Origin: Prevotella sp. 885
Lineage (GTDB): Bacteria; Bacteroidota; Bacteroidia; Bacteroidales; Bacteroidaceae
Reading direction: 5' to 3'
Length of the DNA stretch: 64,000 nt
Assembly: GCF_002265625.1 (NCBI RefSeq)
Contig: NZ_NOVE01000001.1
Coordinates: 124,001-188,000 of the forward strand
The notes under the pieces are model-generated. The model saw only the letters and a program-made list of their open reading frames with translations. It ran no database searches and was not told the origin of the DNA. The position numbers and the translations under genes were made by a program. Shown here piece after piece: positions 7,893 through 15,637 of the stretch. Numbering within the stretch: position 1 is the first letter of the stretch; every line of letters starts with the position of its first letter.

Positions 7893-8357
7893 TTACTCGA
7901 AGTAATAGAGGAATGTGGCGATACCGCTGAGCGCCTTCTTGTTGGTCTCCTTAATCTCGATGCTGAACTTAATCTGCACCTTGGCGATGCCTCTGAGGTT
8001 CTCGATGGAGTGGAGGTCGGCTACGAGGCGTACTGACTCGCCAGACTTCACAGCCTGTCCGAACTTCATCTTGTCCATGCCATAGTTTACCATCATCTTC
8101 AGATTCTTCACCTCAATGATCTGGTTCCAGAGATAAGGCAGAACGGAGAGGGTGAGGTATCCGTGTGCTATGGTTGTCTTGAAGGGGCTTTCGGTAGCCG
8201 CACGTTCTGTGTCGACATGAATCCACTGGTGGTCCAGTGTGGCGTCGGCAAACATGTTGATGCGTTCCTGGCTCAGCTCTACGTAGTCGGACACGCCGAT
8301 GTTCTTGCCGAGCAGAGCAGTGAACTCATGAAAACTGTTGATTATTACTTTACTCAT
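7893..8357 (-). CDS. MaoC-like (R)-specific enoyl-CoA hydratase family protein
   Basis: 154-residue single hot-dog-fold protein of the MaoC/R-hydratase family, which adds water to 2-enoyl thioesters. The catalytic pattern D-x4-H is visible as LDHQWIHVD (Asp42 and His47), followed by TTIAHGYLTLSVLPYL, the conserved helix-and-loop with the AHG motif. It is cytoplasmic, with no signal sequence. It begins 16 bases after the ndk stop codon, so the two are probably co-transcribed from the ndk promoter. No fatty-acid or polyhydroxyalkanoate genes lie nearby, so the substrate is unknown. Confidence 0.85.
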   Translation of the reverse strand: MSKVIINSFHEFTALLGKNIGVSDYVELSQERINMFADATLDHQWIHVDTERAATESPFKTTIAHGYLTLSVLPYLWNQIIEVKNLKMMVNYGMDKMKFGQAVKSGESVRLVADLHSIENLRGIAKVQIKFSIEIKETNKKALSGIATFLYYFE

Positions 8358-8373
8358 ATTTGTTAGTTAGATA

Positions 8374-8835
8374 TTAGTCGCCGTCTGGTGCGTACATATA
8401 GTCGTGCAGAGGGTCGGGATATTCGAAGATTTCCTCCTTACGGAAGAATCGCTCCATCTCGATGGCTGCTGTCTCAGGTGAGTCAGAAGCGTGTATTATG
8501 TTCTCCTGTCCGCTCATCGAGTAGTCGCCGCGGATGGTTCCCGGAGCAGCCTTTCTGCCGTTCGTAGCGCCTACGATGTTGCGCACAACGGTCACGGCGC
8601 TGTTGCCCTCCACGCACATTGCCACAACCGGAGCCGACTTCATTGAGGCGATGAGCCACGGGAAGAAGGGGCGTTCGGTAAGGTGTGCGTAGTGTTCGTT
8701 GAGTATCTTGTCGTCCAGCTGCATCATCTTCATTCCGACGATGCGCAGACCCTTGCGCTCAATGCGGTTGATCACTTCGCCGATAAGACGGCGCTGTACT
8801 GTGCAAGGCTTTAAAAGCAACAATGTTCTTTCCAT
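8374..8835 (-). CDS. ndk: Nucleoside diphosphate kinase
   Basis: 153-residue enzyme that transfers the gamma-phosphate of ATP to nucleoside diphosphates through a phosphohistidine. The N-terminal ERTLLLLKPCTVQRRLIGE corresponds to the family's TLxxIKPDxVxR start, with Cys in place of the usual Asp. The active-site signature NIIHASDS carries His115. Length is typical, although the C-terminal region (FRKEEIFEYPDPLHDYMYAPD) follows the Bacteroidetes form. Promoter at 8876-8883. Confidence 0.96.
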   Translation of the reverse strand: MERTLLLLKPCTVQRRLIGEVINRIERKGLRIVGMKMMQLDDKILNEHYAHLTERPFFPWLIASMKSAPVVAMCVEGNSAVTVVRNIVGATNGRKAAPGTIRGDYSMSGQENIIHASDSPETAAIEMERFFRKEEIFEYPDPLHDYMYAPDGD

Positions 8836-8875
8836 ATTATGGTATTTTTAAAAGTGTGATGATTCAGTGTTATTG

Positions 8876-8883
8876 CAAAGTTA
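8876..8883 (-). promoter_or_regulatory. -7 promoter element for ndk-maoC
   Basis: CAAAGTTA read on the minus strand is TAACTTTG, followed by C, an exact TAnnTTTG match 41 bases before the ndk start. No good -33 element is seen. Confidence 0.55.
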
Positions 8884-8922
8884 GCGATTTTTTTTCTTTG
8901 TGCTGTCACTTTGCCGTGGATA

Positions 8923-9990
8923 TCATTCGTTAGACGAGAAAATATTGTTTTTGATAACGTCGTTGACGAGGCGCTGTCCGTAGACGTCCTGACAGCCCGA
9001 ACGGTCTGTGCCGCCGAAGTCCATCATCACTATTCCTGCCCCGCCGCGTCGTCCTTCCGCTGTGCGTTCCTCCAAGAGCTTAGCCATGAGAAGGTTGGTC
9101 TTGGCGGCGTTGGCGCGATATCCCTCCGTGGTGGATACGGGTTCTTTGGTGTATTCCGTTGACGTGATGCAATATCCTGACGTGTGGTTTATCATCCACG
9201 TATAGCGTCCTGCCTCGTCCGCTTTCCTGCGTGTTCCGAGGAGGAAGAGCTGCTGCATGGCTTTGGTTTTCGCCTCCATGTCCGCTTCTTGGCTGGTGTC
9301 GTAGAGGTCCTGAACGAGCAGGCTGCCCTTTTGCGTGCATCCCTGTATGGTGGCAGGGTTGGCGGTGTCGATGATGCCGTCGTGACGCCATCCCTCAACG
9401 AATGCTCCGTGCGGCACGCTGTCATACTTGTCGCGCGAGAGCAGGAGTATGCGTCCTCTCAACTGTCCCACGGTGATGTCAGGACGGAAGTCGACGAGGA
9501 GGTCGCTGTTGAGCGCCAGTATATAGTCCATGCGGTCTGCCCAATGGCTGCTTTCGCGGTTGGGCGACGATTCGTGTCGCATAATGATGATGGCGAACTC
9601 CGACGGGTGAGCGCGGAGCGAGTCGCGCAGCATGCTTATCACGGCGGAGAACGTGGTGTTTGTGGCAAACTCGCCGTGGAACACCGTCATCTTCTGCATG
9701 CCCAATGAGTCGGTGGCGAGGTCTGGACGGAGGTCGAAGGCGCGTATGCCAGCCTCCCATTGCTTCGCCAGCGTCAGTTCCTGCGTGCGTGCTATGTAGT
9801 TGCCCGCAAGCGTATCGGCGTCGATGAATCCCTCTCCCGTAGCAGCGTCGTGCGTGCCGGGAATGGAGAGCCGGCATACGGGCATATCGTCGCTTATCCG
9901 TCCTAACCAGTCAGTGGCGTTGGCTGTGGTGGAAAGGATTGTGAAGAGCAGGGTTATGATGGTTGTGCGGTGGAGAAAATTGATGTTCAT
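8923..9990 (-). CDS. Phosphatidylinositol-specific phospholipase C-like protein, secreted
   Basis: 355-residue protein with an N-terminal Sec signal peptide (about 1-25, ending STTANA), so it should be periplasmic or secreted. The PI-PLC X domain covers most of the mature protein. The two catalytic histidines of bacterial PI-PLCs are both visible: His47 in LSIPGTHDAATG and His105 in MTVFHGEF. The acidic motif GIRAFDLRPD is where the family binds substrate. Bacterial enzymes of this family cleave phosphatidylinositol and sometimes GPI anchors, so a host-lipid or own-lipid role is possible; inference only. It is a single gene, divergent from the U32 gene. Confidence 0.88.
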   Translation of the reverse strand: MNINFLHRTTIITLLFTILSTTANATDWLGRISDDMPVCRLSIPGTHDAATGEGFIDADTLAGNYIARTQELTLAKQWEAGIRAFDLRPDLATDSLGMQKMTVFHGEFATNTTFSAVISMLRDSLRAHPSEFAIIIMRHESSPNRESSHWADRMDYILALNSDLLVDFRPDITVGQLRGRILLLSRDKYDSVPHGAFVEGWRHDGIIDTANPATIQGCTQKGSLLVQDLYDTSQEADMEAKTKAMQQLFLLGTRRKADEAGRYTWMINHTSGYCITSTEYTKEPVSTTEGYRANAAKTNLLMAKLLEERTAEGRRGGAGIVMMDFGGTDRSGCQDVYGQRLVNDVIKNNIFSSNE

Positions 9991-10016
9991 GAATGGTTAA
10001 TGTATATTGTCTTAAG

Positions 10017-10024
10017 CAAAGTTA
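10017..10024 (-). promoter_or_regulatory. -7 promoter element for the PI-PLC gene
   Basis: CAAAGTTA on the plus strand is TAACTTTG on the minus strand, 26 bases before the PI-PLC start codon. It lies back to back with the plus-strand element at 10059. Confidence 0.55.
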
Positions 10025-10058
10025 CTATTTATATTTATGTTATCTGCCTAAAAATGAG

Positions 10059-10066
10059 TAATTTTG
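10059..10066 (+). promoter_or_regulatory. -7 promoter element for the U32-SufE-glutaminyl cyclase operon
   Basis: TAATTTTG followed by C matches TAnnTTTG and lies 39 bases before the ATG at 10106. It also shows that an in-frame TTG at 10064 is part of the promoter and not a start codon. Confidence 0.55.
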
Positions 10067-10105
10067 CAATCTGGTATACATTTAGATATATATTTACACC
10101 AAGAT

Positions 10106-11362
10106 ATGAATACGACAACAATAAAGGATTATGAGGTGATGGCTCCGGTGGGGTCGCGTGAGAGTCTTCAGGCTGCCATCCAGGCAGGTGCTGACAGCAT
10201 CTACTTCGGTGTGGAGCAGCTCAACATGCGTTCGCATTCAGCCAATCATTTCACCATCGACGACCTTCGTGAGATAGCTGCCACGTGCGCCGAGCACGGC
10301 ATGAAGAGTTATCTTACCGTCAACACCATCATCTATGACGAGGACGTGGAGCTTATGCACCACATCATAGATGCCGCTTATGAGGCGAAGATTTCGGCTG
10401 TCATCGCTTCCGACGTGGCTGTGATGACATACTGCAGGAAGAAGGGTGTGGAGGTGCATCTCTCCACACAGCTCAATATCAGCAACGCCGAGGCGCTGGA
10501 GTTCTACGCTCAGTTTGCCGACGTGGTTGTGCTTGCGCGTGAGCTTAACATGGACCAGGTGGCTTACATCCACTCTCAGATTTCGGAGCGAAACATCGTC
10601 GGACCAAACGGCGACCCCGTCCGCATCGAGATGTTCTGCCACGGCGCCCTCTGTATGGCTGTCAGCGGCAAATGCTATATGAGCCTTGAGAACACCGGAC
10701 GCTCCGCCAACCGCGGTCAGTGTATGCAGATCTGCCGCCGCTCTTACACCGTCACGGACAACGAGACGGGTCATCAGCTCGAGATTGACAACAAGTACAT
10801 CATGTCGCCCAAGGACCTGAAGACCATCCGCTTCATCGACCGCATGATGCGTTCAGGCGTTCGTGTCTTCAAGATTGAGGGTCGTGCCCGTGGAGCCGAG
10901 TATGTATATAACGTAGTGAAGTGTTATAAGGAAGCCATTGCAGCTGTCCTTGACGGCACGTTCACCGAGGAGCGCAAGGACGAGTGGGACGAGCGTCTTG
11001 CCACCGTCTTCAACCGCGGTTTCTGGGACGGATATTATCAGGGTCAGACCTTGGGAGAATGGAACAGCAACTACGGATCTAACGCCACCGAGAAGAAGGT
11101 GTACGTAGGTCGTGGCGTAAAGTATTTCTCAAAGCTCGGCGTAGCAGAGTTTACGTGTGAGGCATGCGAATTCTCCGTAGGCGACCGCCTTCTCATCACC
11201 GGTCCCACCACCGGCGTGATGTACGTAGACGTAGACGAGATACGTTACGAGCTGAAGCCCGTAGAGACAGCCCGGAAAGGCCAGCACGTCTCCTTCCGCG
11301 TCCCCGGAAAGATACGCCCCAGCGACAAGCTGTTTAAGTTAGTGAAAGTAGAGAACAAGTAA
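10106..11362 (+). CDS. U32 family protein (TrhP/YegQ-like, tRNA hydroxylation)
   Basis: 418-residue U32 family protein. These were once called collagenases; the best-studied members (TrhP/YegQ, RlhA) are needed for RNA hydroxylation with prephenate as oxygen source. The fold start EVMAPVGSRESLQAAIQ and GADSIYFGVEQLNMR are typical. The cysteine-rich core FCHGALCMAVSGKC, then SANRGQCMQICRR, holds the four conserved cysteines thought to bind an Fe-S cluster. The C-terminal beta domain starts near residue 335. The ATG at 10106 was chosen because upstream in-frame codons overlap the promoter. SufE follows after 10 bases, which fits an Fe-S enzyme. Confidence 0.9.
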   Translation: MNTTTIKDYEVMAPVGSRESLQAAIQAGADSIYFGVEQLNMRSHSANHFTIDDLREIAATCAEHGMKSYLTVNTIIYDEDVELMHHIIDAAYEAKISAVIASDVAVMTYCRKKGVEVHLSTQLNISNAEALEFYAQFADVVVLARELNMDQVAYIHSQISERNIVGPNGDPVRIEMFCHGALCMAVSGKCYMSLENTGRSANRGQCMQICRRSYTVTDNETGHQLEIDNKYIMSPKDLKTIRFIDRMMRSGVRVFKIEGRARGAEYVYNVVKCYKEAIAAVLDGTFTEERKDEWDERLATVFNRGFWDGYYQGQTLGEWNSNYGSNATEKKVYVGRGVKYFSKLGVAEFTCEACEFSVGDRLLITGPTTGVMYVDVDEIRYELKPVETARKGQHVSFRVPGKIRPSDKLFKLVKVENK

Positions 11363-11372
11363 AAGAATAACC

Positions 11373-11795
11373 ATGACAATAAATGAAGCACAGGACGAAG
11401 TCATTGAGCAGTTTCAGGACTTCTCCGACTGGATGGACAAATACCAGTTGTTAATCGACCTTGGTGGCGAGCTTGAGCCACTGGCAGACAAGTATAAGAC
11501 AGAGCAGAACCTCATCGACGGCTGTCAGAGCCGTGTGTGGGTGCAGTGCGACATGACCGAAGAAGGCCATCTCGTCTTCACCGCCGACAGCGACGCCCTC
11601 ATCGTAAAGGGCATCATTGCTCTCCTCATTCAGGTTTTAAGCGACCACACCCCCAAGGAAATCCTTGACGCCGACCTCTATTTCATCGACCGCATAGGTC
11701 TGAAGGACCATCTTTCACCGACCCGCTCCAACGGCCTCTTGGCTATGGTTAAGCAGATAAAGATGTACGCCTTAGCCTACGAAAGCAAGCACTAA
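11373..11795 (+). CDS. sufE: SufE-like sulfur acceptor
   Basis: 140-residue SufE family protein. SufE takes persulfide sulfur from a SufS-type cysteine desulfurase for Fe-S cluster assembly. The acceptor cysteine is Cys51 in LIDGCQSRVWVQ, the invariant family motif. DLYFIDRIGLKDHLSPTRSNGL is the typical C-terminal segment. No sufS or sufBCD is present in the window, so it works with a desulfurase encoded elsewhere. It lies 10 bases after the U32 gene and 5 bases before the glutaminyl cyclase gene, so all three are probably one transcript. Confidence 0.93.
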   Translation: MTINEAQDEVIEQFQDFSDWMDKYQLLIDLGGELEPLADKYKTEQNLIDGCQSRVWVQCDMTEEGHLVFTADSDALIVKGIIALLIQVLSDHTPKEILDADLYFIDRIGLKDHLSPTRSNGLLAMVKQIKMYALAYESKH

Positions 11796-11800
11796 AGATT

Positions 11801-12808
11801 ATGAAGAAGCTCTTTTTCTCGTCCGTGGCAATGTTTGTGGCAGTTGTCCTTGCCTGCTCTTGCGCTTCCTGCAAGAATTCCGCAAAGACCTCTGCTGCTG
11901 AGGCGGACACCATAGCCCTTGTAGGCCCGACGTTCTCCGCCGACTCTGCCTACGCATTCACCGCTGCACAGTGTGCTTTCGGTGAACGCACAATGAACTC
12001 ACGTGCCCACGACTTGTGTGGCGAGTGGATAATGAAGAAGTTTGCCTCCTACGGCATGACCGTTGAGGCTCAGGATGCTGACGTGAAGGGATGGGACGGC
12101 ACCACGCTCCACTCCCGCAACATCATCGCACGATTCCGTCCTGAAGCCACCACGCGCATCCTCCTCTGCGCCCATTGGGACAGCCGTCCCTGGGCTGACA
12201 ACGACCCCGACTCCACCAACTGGCGCAAGCCCGTCATGGCTGCCAACGACGGAGCCAGCGGCGTGGCTGTGATGCTCGAGATAGCTCGAGCCTTGCAGTC
12301 AGACACAACGCTGAAAGTGGGAGTAGACTTTGTCTGCTTCGACGCCGAGGACTGGGGCACACCGCAGTGGGCTGACGTGGCTGACGATGCCGACACATGG
12401 GCTCTCGGCGCACAGCATTGGGCTACGCACCTGCCGGAAGGTTACGAGGCACGTTACGGCATCCTGCTCGACATGGTTGGCGGTGCCGGCTCTAAGTTCT
12501 ATCAGGAGGGCGTTTCCAAGCAGTATGCAGCCGAGATAGTCAACAAGGTATGGCGCACCGCTGCCGGCATCGGCTATGGTTCGTTCTTCCCGATGAAGGA
12601 CGGCGGCATGCTCACAGACGACCACGTTCCCGTAAACGAGAAGGCAGGCATCCCCTGCATCGACATCGTTCCCTTCTTCCCCGACTGCCAGCAAAGTTCG
12701 TTCGGTCCGACATGGCACACCGTGAACGACACGATGGAAAACATCGACCCCAACGTGCTCAAGGCAGTAGGACAAACAGTATTGCAGGTTCTATATTCTG
12801 AGGAATAA
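11801..12808 (+). CDS. Glutaminyl-peptide cyclotransferase-like lipoprotein (M28 fold)
   Basis: 335-residue M28-fold protein with a lipoprotein signal (VLAC, Cys19), so membrane-anchored and facing the periplasm. Single zinc-site motifs of type II glutaminyl cyclases are seen: AHWDSRPWADNDP, AANDGASGVAVMLE (Asp ligand), CFDAEDWGTPQWAD (Glu ligand) and GPTWHTVNDTMENID (His ligand). These enzymes turn N-terminal Gln into pyroglutamate. Several exported proteins of this window have Gln right after the predicted signal cut, which fits. An ordinary M28 aminopeptidase is the main alternative, but the WADNDP and DAEDWG motifs favour the cyclase. Third gene of the operon; a large inverted repeat follows. 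Confidence 0.82.
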   Translation: MKKLFFSSVAMFVAVVLACSCASCKNSAKTSAAEADTIALVGPTFSADSAYAFTAAQCAFGERTMNSRAHDLCGEWIMKKFASYGMTVEAQDADVKGWDGTTLHSRNIIARFRPEATTRILLCAHWDSRPWADNDPDSTNWRKPVMAANDGASGVAVMLEIARALQSDTTLKVGVDFVCFDAEDWGTPQWADVADDADTWALGAQHWATHLPEGYEARYGILLDMVGGAGSKFYQEGVSKQYAAEIVNKVWRTAAGIGYGSFFPMKDGGMLTDDHVPVNEKAGIPCIDIVPFFPDCQQSSFGPTWHTVNDTMENIDPNVLKAVGQTVLQVLYSEE

Positions 12809-12860
12809 TCTAATTTTTGAATTTTGAATTAGGAGTTTTGACAAAAACCTTTTTCCACAG

Positions 12861-12986
12861 TCCGCTTATGGGCGCAAATCCTATCGGATTTAAATAAAAG
12901 GCTTTACATTAGGTCTTACGAGAACCCGTTCTCGACAACCTAATGTAAAGCCTTTTATTTGTGCATAGCACGCGCCCATAAGCGGA
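12861..12986. repeat. Nested inverted repeat / bidirectional terminator
   Basis: Three layers share one centre. TCCGCTTATGGGCGC (12861-12875) pairs perfectly with 12972-12986. A 23-bp arm (12892-12914, AAAAGGCTTTACATTAGGT at its core) pairs perfectly with 12938-12960. CGAGAAC/GTTCTCG forms the tip at 12919-12934. It lies between convergent genes, and the A/T runs beside the middle arm would let it end transcription both ways. It is much longer than a normal terminator and could also be a small palindromic mobile element. Confidence 0.8.
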
Positions 12987-13027
12987 AAAAACAAACTGTC
13001 AAAGCCCTGCCTATCAATTTCTAACTC

Positions 13028-14785
13028 CTAATTGCGCTTTGCGCACTCGCGCATCACGCGGAGCCAGTTGCCACCCCATATTCTTGCCATATCCTCTTCT
13101 GAGAATCGGCGGCGCAGCAGTTCCTTAGTGAAATTTATTAGTTCTGAAGCATCGGCAAGTCCCGGTACGCCGCCGTCGCCGTCGAAGTCCGTGCCCAGAC
13201 CGACGTGTTCTATGCCCATTATGCTGATGGCATGCTCCAGGTGGCGCATGGCATCGAGGACAGAAGCCTTGCCTTCTGCTTGCAGGAATCCGGCGTAGAG
13301 CGTTATCTGGCATACGCCACCCTTCTTAGCCATTGCCCTCATCTGGTCGTCCGTAAGGTTGCGTGGTACGTCGCACAGCGCCTTGGCGTTGGAGTGAGAG
13401 CATACGATTGGCGTCTTTGATATTTCCAACGCGTCGTAGAACGACTTCTCACCCGCATGACTAAGGTCCACCATCAGTCCCAAGCGGTTCATCTCGCCAA
13501 TGACCTTCGCTCCGAATTCAGACACGCCGCCGTGAGTATTGGCGGAACGTTTGGCGGAATCGCATATTTGGTTGTCACCATTGTGACACAATGTTATATA
13601 CACAATGCCGCGTCGAGCGAAATGCTCCACGTTGCGTATGTCGTCCTCAATGGCAAGTCCGTTCTCTATGCCAATCATGAGCGACTTCTTTCCTGCACGC
13701 TTGTTAGCCCAAAGGTCTTCCTCTGTTCGTGCCAGAGCAATAAGGCTTTTGTCTCTCAGCACCGTCTCGTCTATCTTGTCAAAGATAAGGTCAGCATACG
13801 CTTTCGGTCCGCTGACGGGGAACGGAGCTATCTCTGCGAACGTCTCTCCCGGCTTCGGTTGCGGCAGATACGCCACCATTGTCACGGCGTCAGTTCCACC
13901 TTCCGTCATCTTATGGAGGTCGTAGAGGATGCGTGGGTCGCGCTGCTCGAAGGCTATTCCTTCGGGGAAGAACATCGGCGTGTCGCAATGCGAGTCGAGT
14001 GTAAGGTGGCGTTCCTGGAAGCGTCGTGCCTCACGATAGAGACTTGCCTCTTTGGTAAGCCACTTGAAGAGGGGCTGTCCTTCGTCGCCGAGCCACTCAG
14101 GATGCCACTGAACGCCCATTACAGCCTTGTGCTCGCTGCTCTCCACAGCCTCGATGATGCCGTCCGGCGACGTTGCCACCACGCGCAAATGAGGCCCTGC
14201 AGCAGCCACCGCCTGATGATGGAACGAGTTGACGAAGAGGCTCTCCGTCCCGTAGATGTCGTGCAGCACAGAGTCCTTCTCTATATCCACGCTGTGCGTA
14301 GGTTCCGACTGGTCAGCGTCCTGCGAGTGCTGGAAGTTTGTGGCGATGTGCGAGATGTCCTGATGGATGCGTCCTTCGAGCGCCATTGCGAGCACTTGCA
14401 CGCCGCGACAGATGCCGAGAATGGGTATCTGACGGTTGAATGCCAGACGAGTTATCATCAGTTCAGGCAGGTCGCGAACGGCATTGATGTGATGCAGCTT
14501 GGTGGAAGGCTGTTCGCCAGCCCACAGCGGGTTGACGTCTGCGCCACCCGTCAGTATTATTGCGTCCACGCGTTCCAGCGTTGACTGGATGACATCCGCG
14601 TCGTCTATTGGCGGAATAAGAAGTGGAGTGCCGCCCGCCTTGACTATCTGGTTATGGTAGAGTTCGCGTACGGTGACGTCAATGCCGCTATGATTGGTGG
14701 TAATGCCGATTACGGGGCGCTTCGATTCTTTCGGTGCCTGACCGTAAACGGCTTTCAGATGTTGTTCTAAGGAGAATGTCTTCAT
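13028..14785 (-). CDS. Fusion of a class-I amidotransferase-like (C26/PuuD) domain and a membrane dipeptidase (M19) domain
   Basis: 585 residues from the ATG at 14785; an in-frame ATG 60 bases upstream would run into a hairpin. Residues about 20-240 form a C26 gamma-glutamyl hydrolase domain (RPVIGITTNHSG, ILTGGADVNPLW, nucleophile Cys in ILGICRGVQVLA, catalytic pair in GVQWHPEWLGD). Residues about 260-580 form a renal-type dipeptidase M19 domain (LTLDSHCDTPMF, VYITLCHNGDNQICD, GLMVDLSHAGEKSFYDAL, PIVCSHSNAKAL, HVGLGTDFDGDGG) with its metal ligands. Together they could open gamma-glutamyl amides and then cut the released dipeptide. There is no signal peptide, so it is probably cytoplasmic. 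Domain identities are firm; the substrate is inference. Confidence 0.88.
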   Translation of the reverse strand: MKTFSLEQHLKAVYGQAPKESKRPVIGITTNHSGIDVTVRELYHNQIVKAGGTPLLIPPIDDADVIQSTLERVDAIILTGGADVNPLWAGEQPSTKLHHINAVRDLPELMITRLAFNRQIPILGICRGVQVLAMALEGRIHQDISHIATNFQHSQDADQSEPTHSVDIEKDSVLHDIYGTESLFVNSFHHQAVAAAGPHLRVVATSPDGIIEAVESSEHKAVMGVQWHPEWLGDEGQPLFKWLTKEASLYREARRFQERHLTLDSHCDTPMFFPEGIAFEQRDPRILYDLHKMTEGGTDAVTMVAYLPQPKPGETFAEIAPFPVSGPKAYADLIFDKIDETVLRDKSLIALARTEEDLWANKRAGKKSLMIGIENGLAIEDDIRNVEHFARRGIVYITLCHNGDNQICDSAKRSANTHGGVSEFGAKVIGEMNRLGLMVDLSHAGEKSFYDALEISKTPIVCSHSNAKALCDVPRNLTDDQMRAMAKKGGVCQITLYAGFLQAEGKASVLDAMRHLEHAISIMGIEHVGLGTDFDGDGGVPGLADASELINFTKELLRRRFSEEDMARIWGGNWLRVMRECAKRN

Positions 14786-14815
14786 ATTATAATATGTGTG
14801 TATATAAATGCCAAA

Positions 14816-14885
14816 GCGCCCTGTAAGCGCAAAAGTGAGCGGCACGTCAGTGTGTCACGCCTTTACTTTTGCCCTTACAGGGCGC
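14816..14885 (-). terminator. Inverted repeat / probable terminator of the Lrp-family gene
   Basis: GCGCCCTGTAAG (14816-14827) plus GCAAAAGT pairs with ACTTTTGC plus CTTACAGGGCGC (ending 14885), broken only by one C/C mismatch, around a loop of 28 bases. It lies 31 bases past the stop codon of the minus-strand regulator and before the fusion peptidase start. Confidence 0.7.
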
Positions 14886-14916
14886 GTCTTTTGGATGTCT
14901 TGTTGTGTGCGCCTCA

Positions 14917-15396
14917 TTATTCCTCGTCCAGCATATCTTCCATGTGTACTGGAATTTCGCGTTTGATGCTTTGGTCGAGCGAGATGAGAGTCTCTGTAGA
15001 GACCACTCCCGGAATCATCTGCATCTTGCTGTTGAGGAGGTCCATGAGCTGCTCGTTGTCACGGGCATAGAGCTTGATAAGCATAGTGTAAGGACCGGTG
15101 GTGAAGTGACATTCCACGATTTCAGGGATGTCCATCAGACGTTCCACCACAGTCTTGTACATGCTGGCACGTTCGAGGTTGAGACCTACGTAGGTGCATG
15201 TAGTGTATCCGATGCTCTTCGGATTGACGTCGAAACCGCTACCGGTGATTACGCCGCCCTGGATGAGGTGTTGCACACGCTGGTGAATAGCAGCGCGCGA
15301 TACTCCGCACTCAGCCGCTACGTCCTTGAACGGAATGCGTGCGTTCTTGGAGAGGATGCTGAGGATTTTCTTGTCAAGATTGTCTATCTTATCCAT
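14917..15396 (-). CDS. Lrp/AsnC family transcriptional regulator
   Basis: 159-residue feast/famine regulator. The N-terminal helix-turn-helix is at about 8-60 (DNLDKKILSILSKNARIPFKDVAAEC and GVSRAAIHQRVQHL), and the C-terminal RAM ligand domain at about 70-145. Such proteins sense amino acids and bind DNA as dimers to octamers. It lies alone, upstream of the fusion peptidase on the same strand but separated from it by a hairpin. A link to peptide or amino-acid use is possible, but the sequence shows no operator. Confidence 0.93.
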   Translation of the reverse strand: MDKIDNLDKKILSILSKNARIPFKDVAAECGVSRAAIHQRVQHLIQGGVITGSGFDVNPKSIGYTTCTYVGLNLERASMYKTVVERLMDIPEIVECHFTTGPYTMLIKLYARDNEQLMDLLNSKMQMIPGVVSTETLISLDQSIKREIPVHMEDMLDEE

Positions 15397-15435
15397 TCCT
15401 TTTTGTTTTTATGTTTATCCTTTACAATTTGTCAG

Positions 15436-15443
15436 CAAAATTA
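15436..15443 (-). promoter_or_regulatory. -7 promoter element for the Lrp-family gene
   Basis: CAAAATTA reads TAATTTTG on the minus strand and lies 39 bases before the start. A CAAA (TTTG on the minus strand) sits 23 bases further on, slightly outside the usual spacing. Confidence 0.5.
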
Positions 15444-15637
15444 GCCATTATTATTGAGATATACAACAAAGTGAACAACGATTTTTGAATTATTGCACAA
15501 AATGACAGCGGAATGGTTGAATATTATCAATTATTGAGGTAACGCGAATCGTCATAAAAACAAATATTGTCACTAACATACGCACACAGCGGAATAACTC
15601 AAAATTCCTAATTCGTGCAGCGTCATATTGCTGCACG

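Noticed and set aside
13457-14584. 375-codon frame opposite the C26-M19 fusion gene
   Set aside because: The minus-strand gene has clear catalytic motifs over the same bases; the opposite frame has none.
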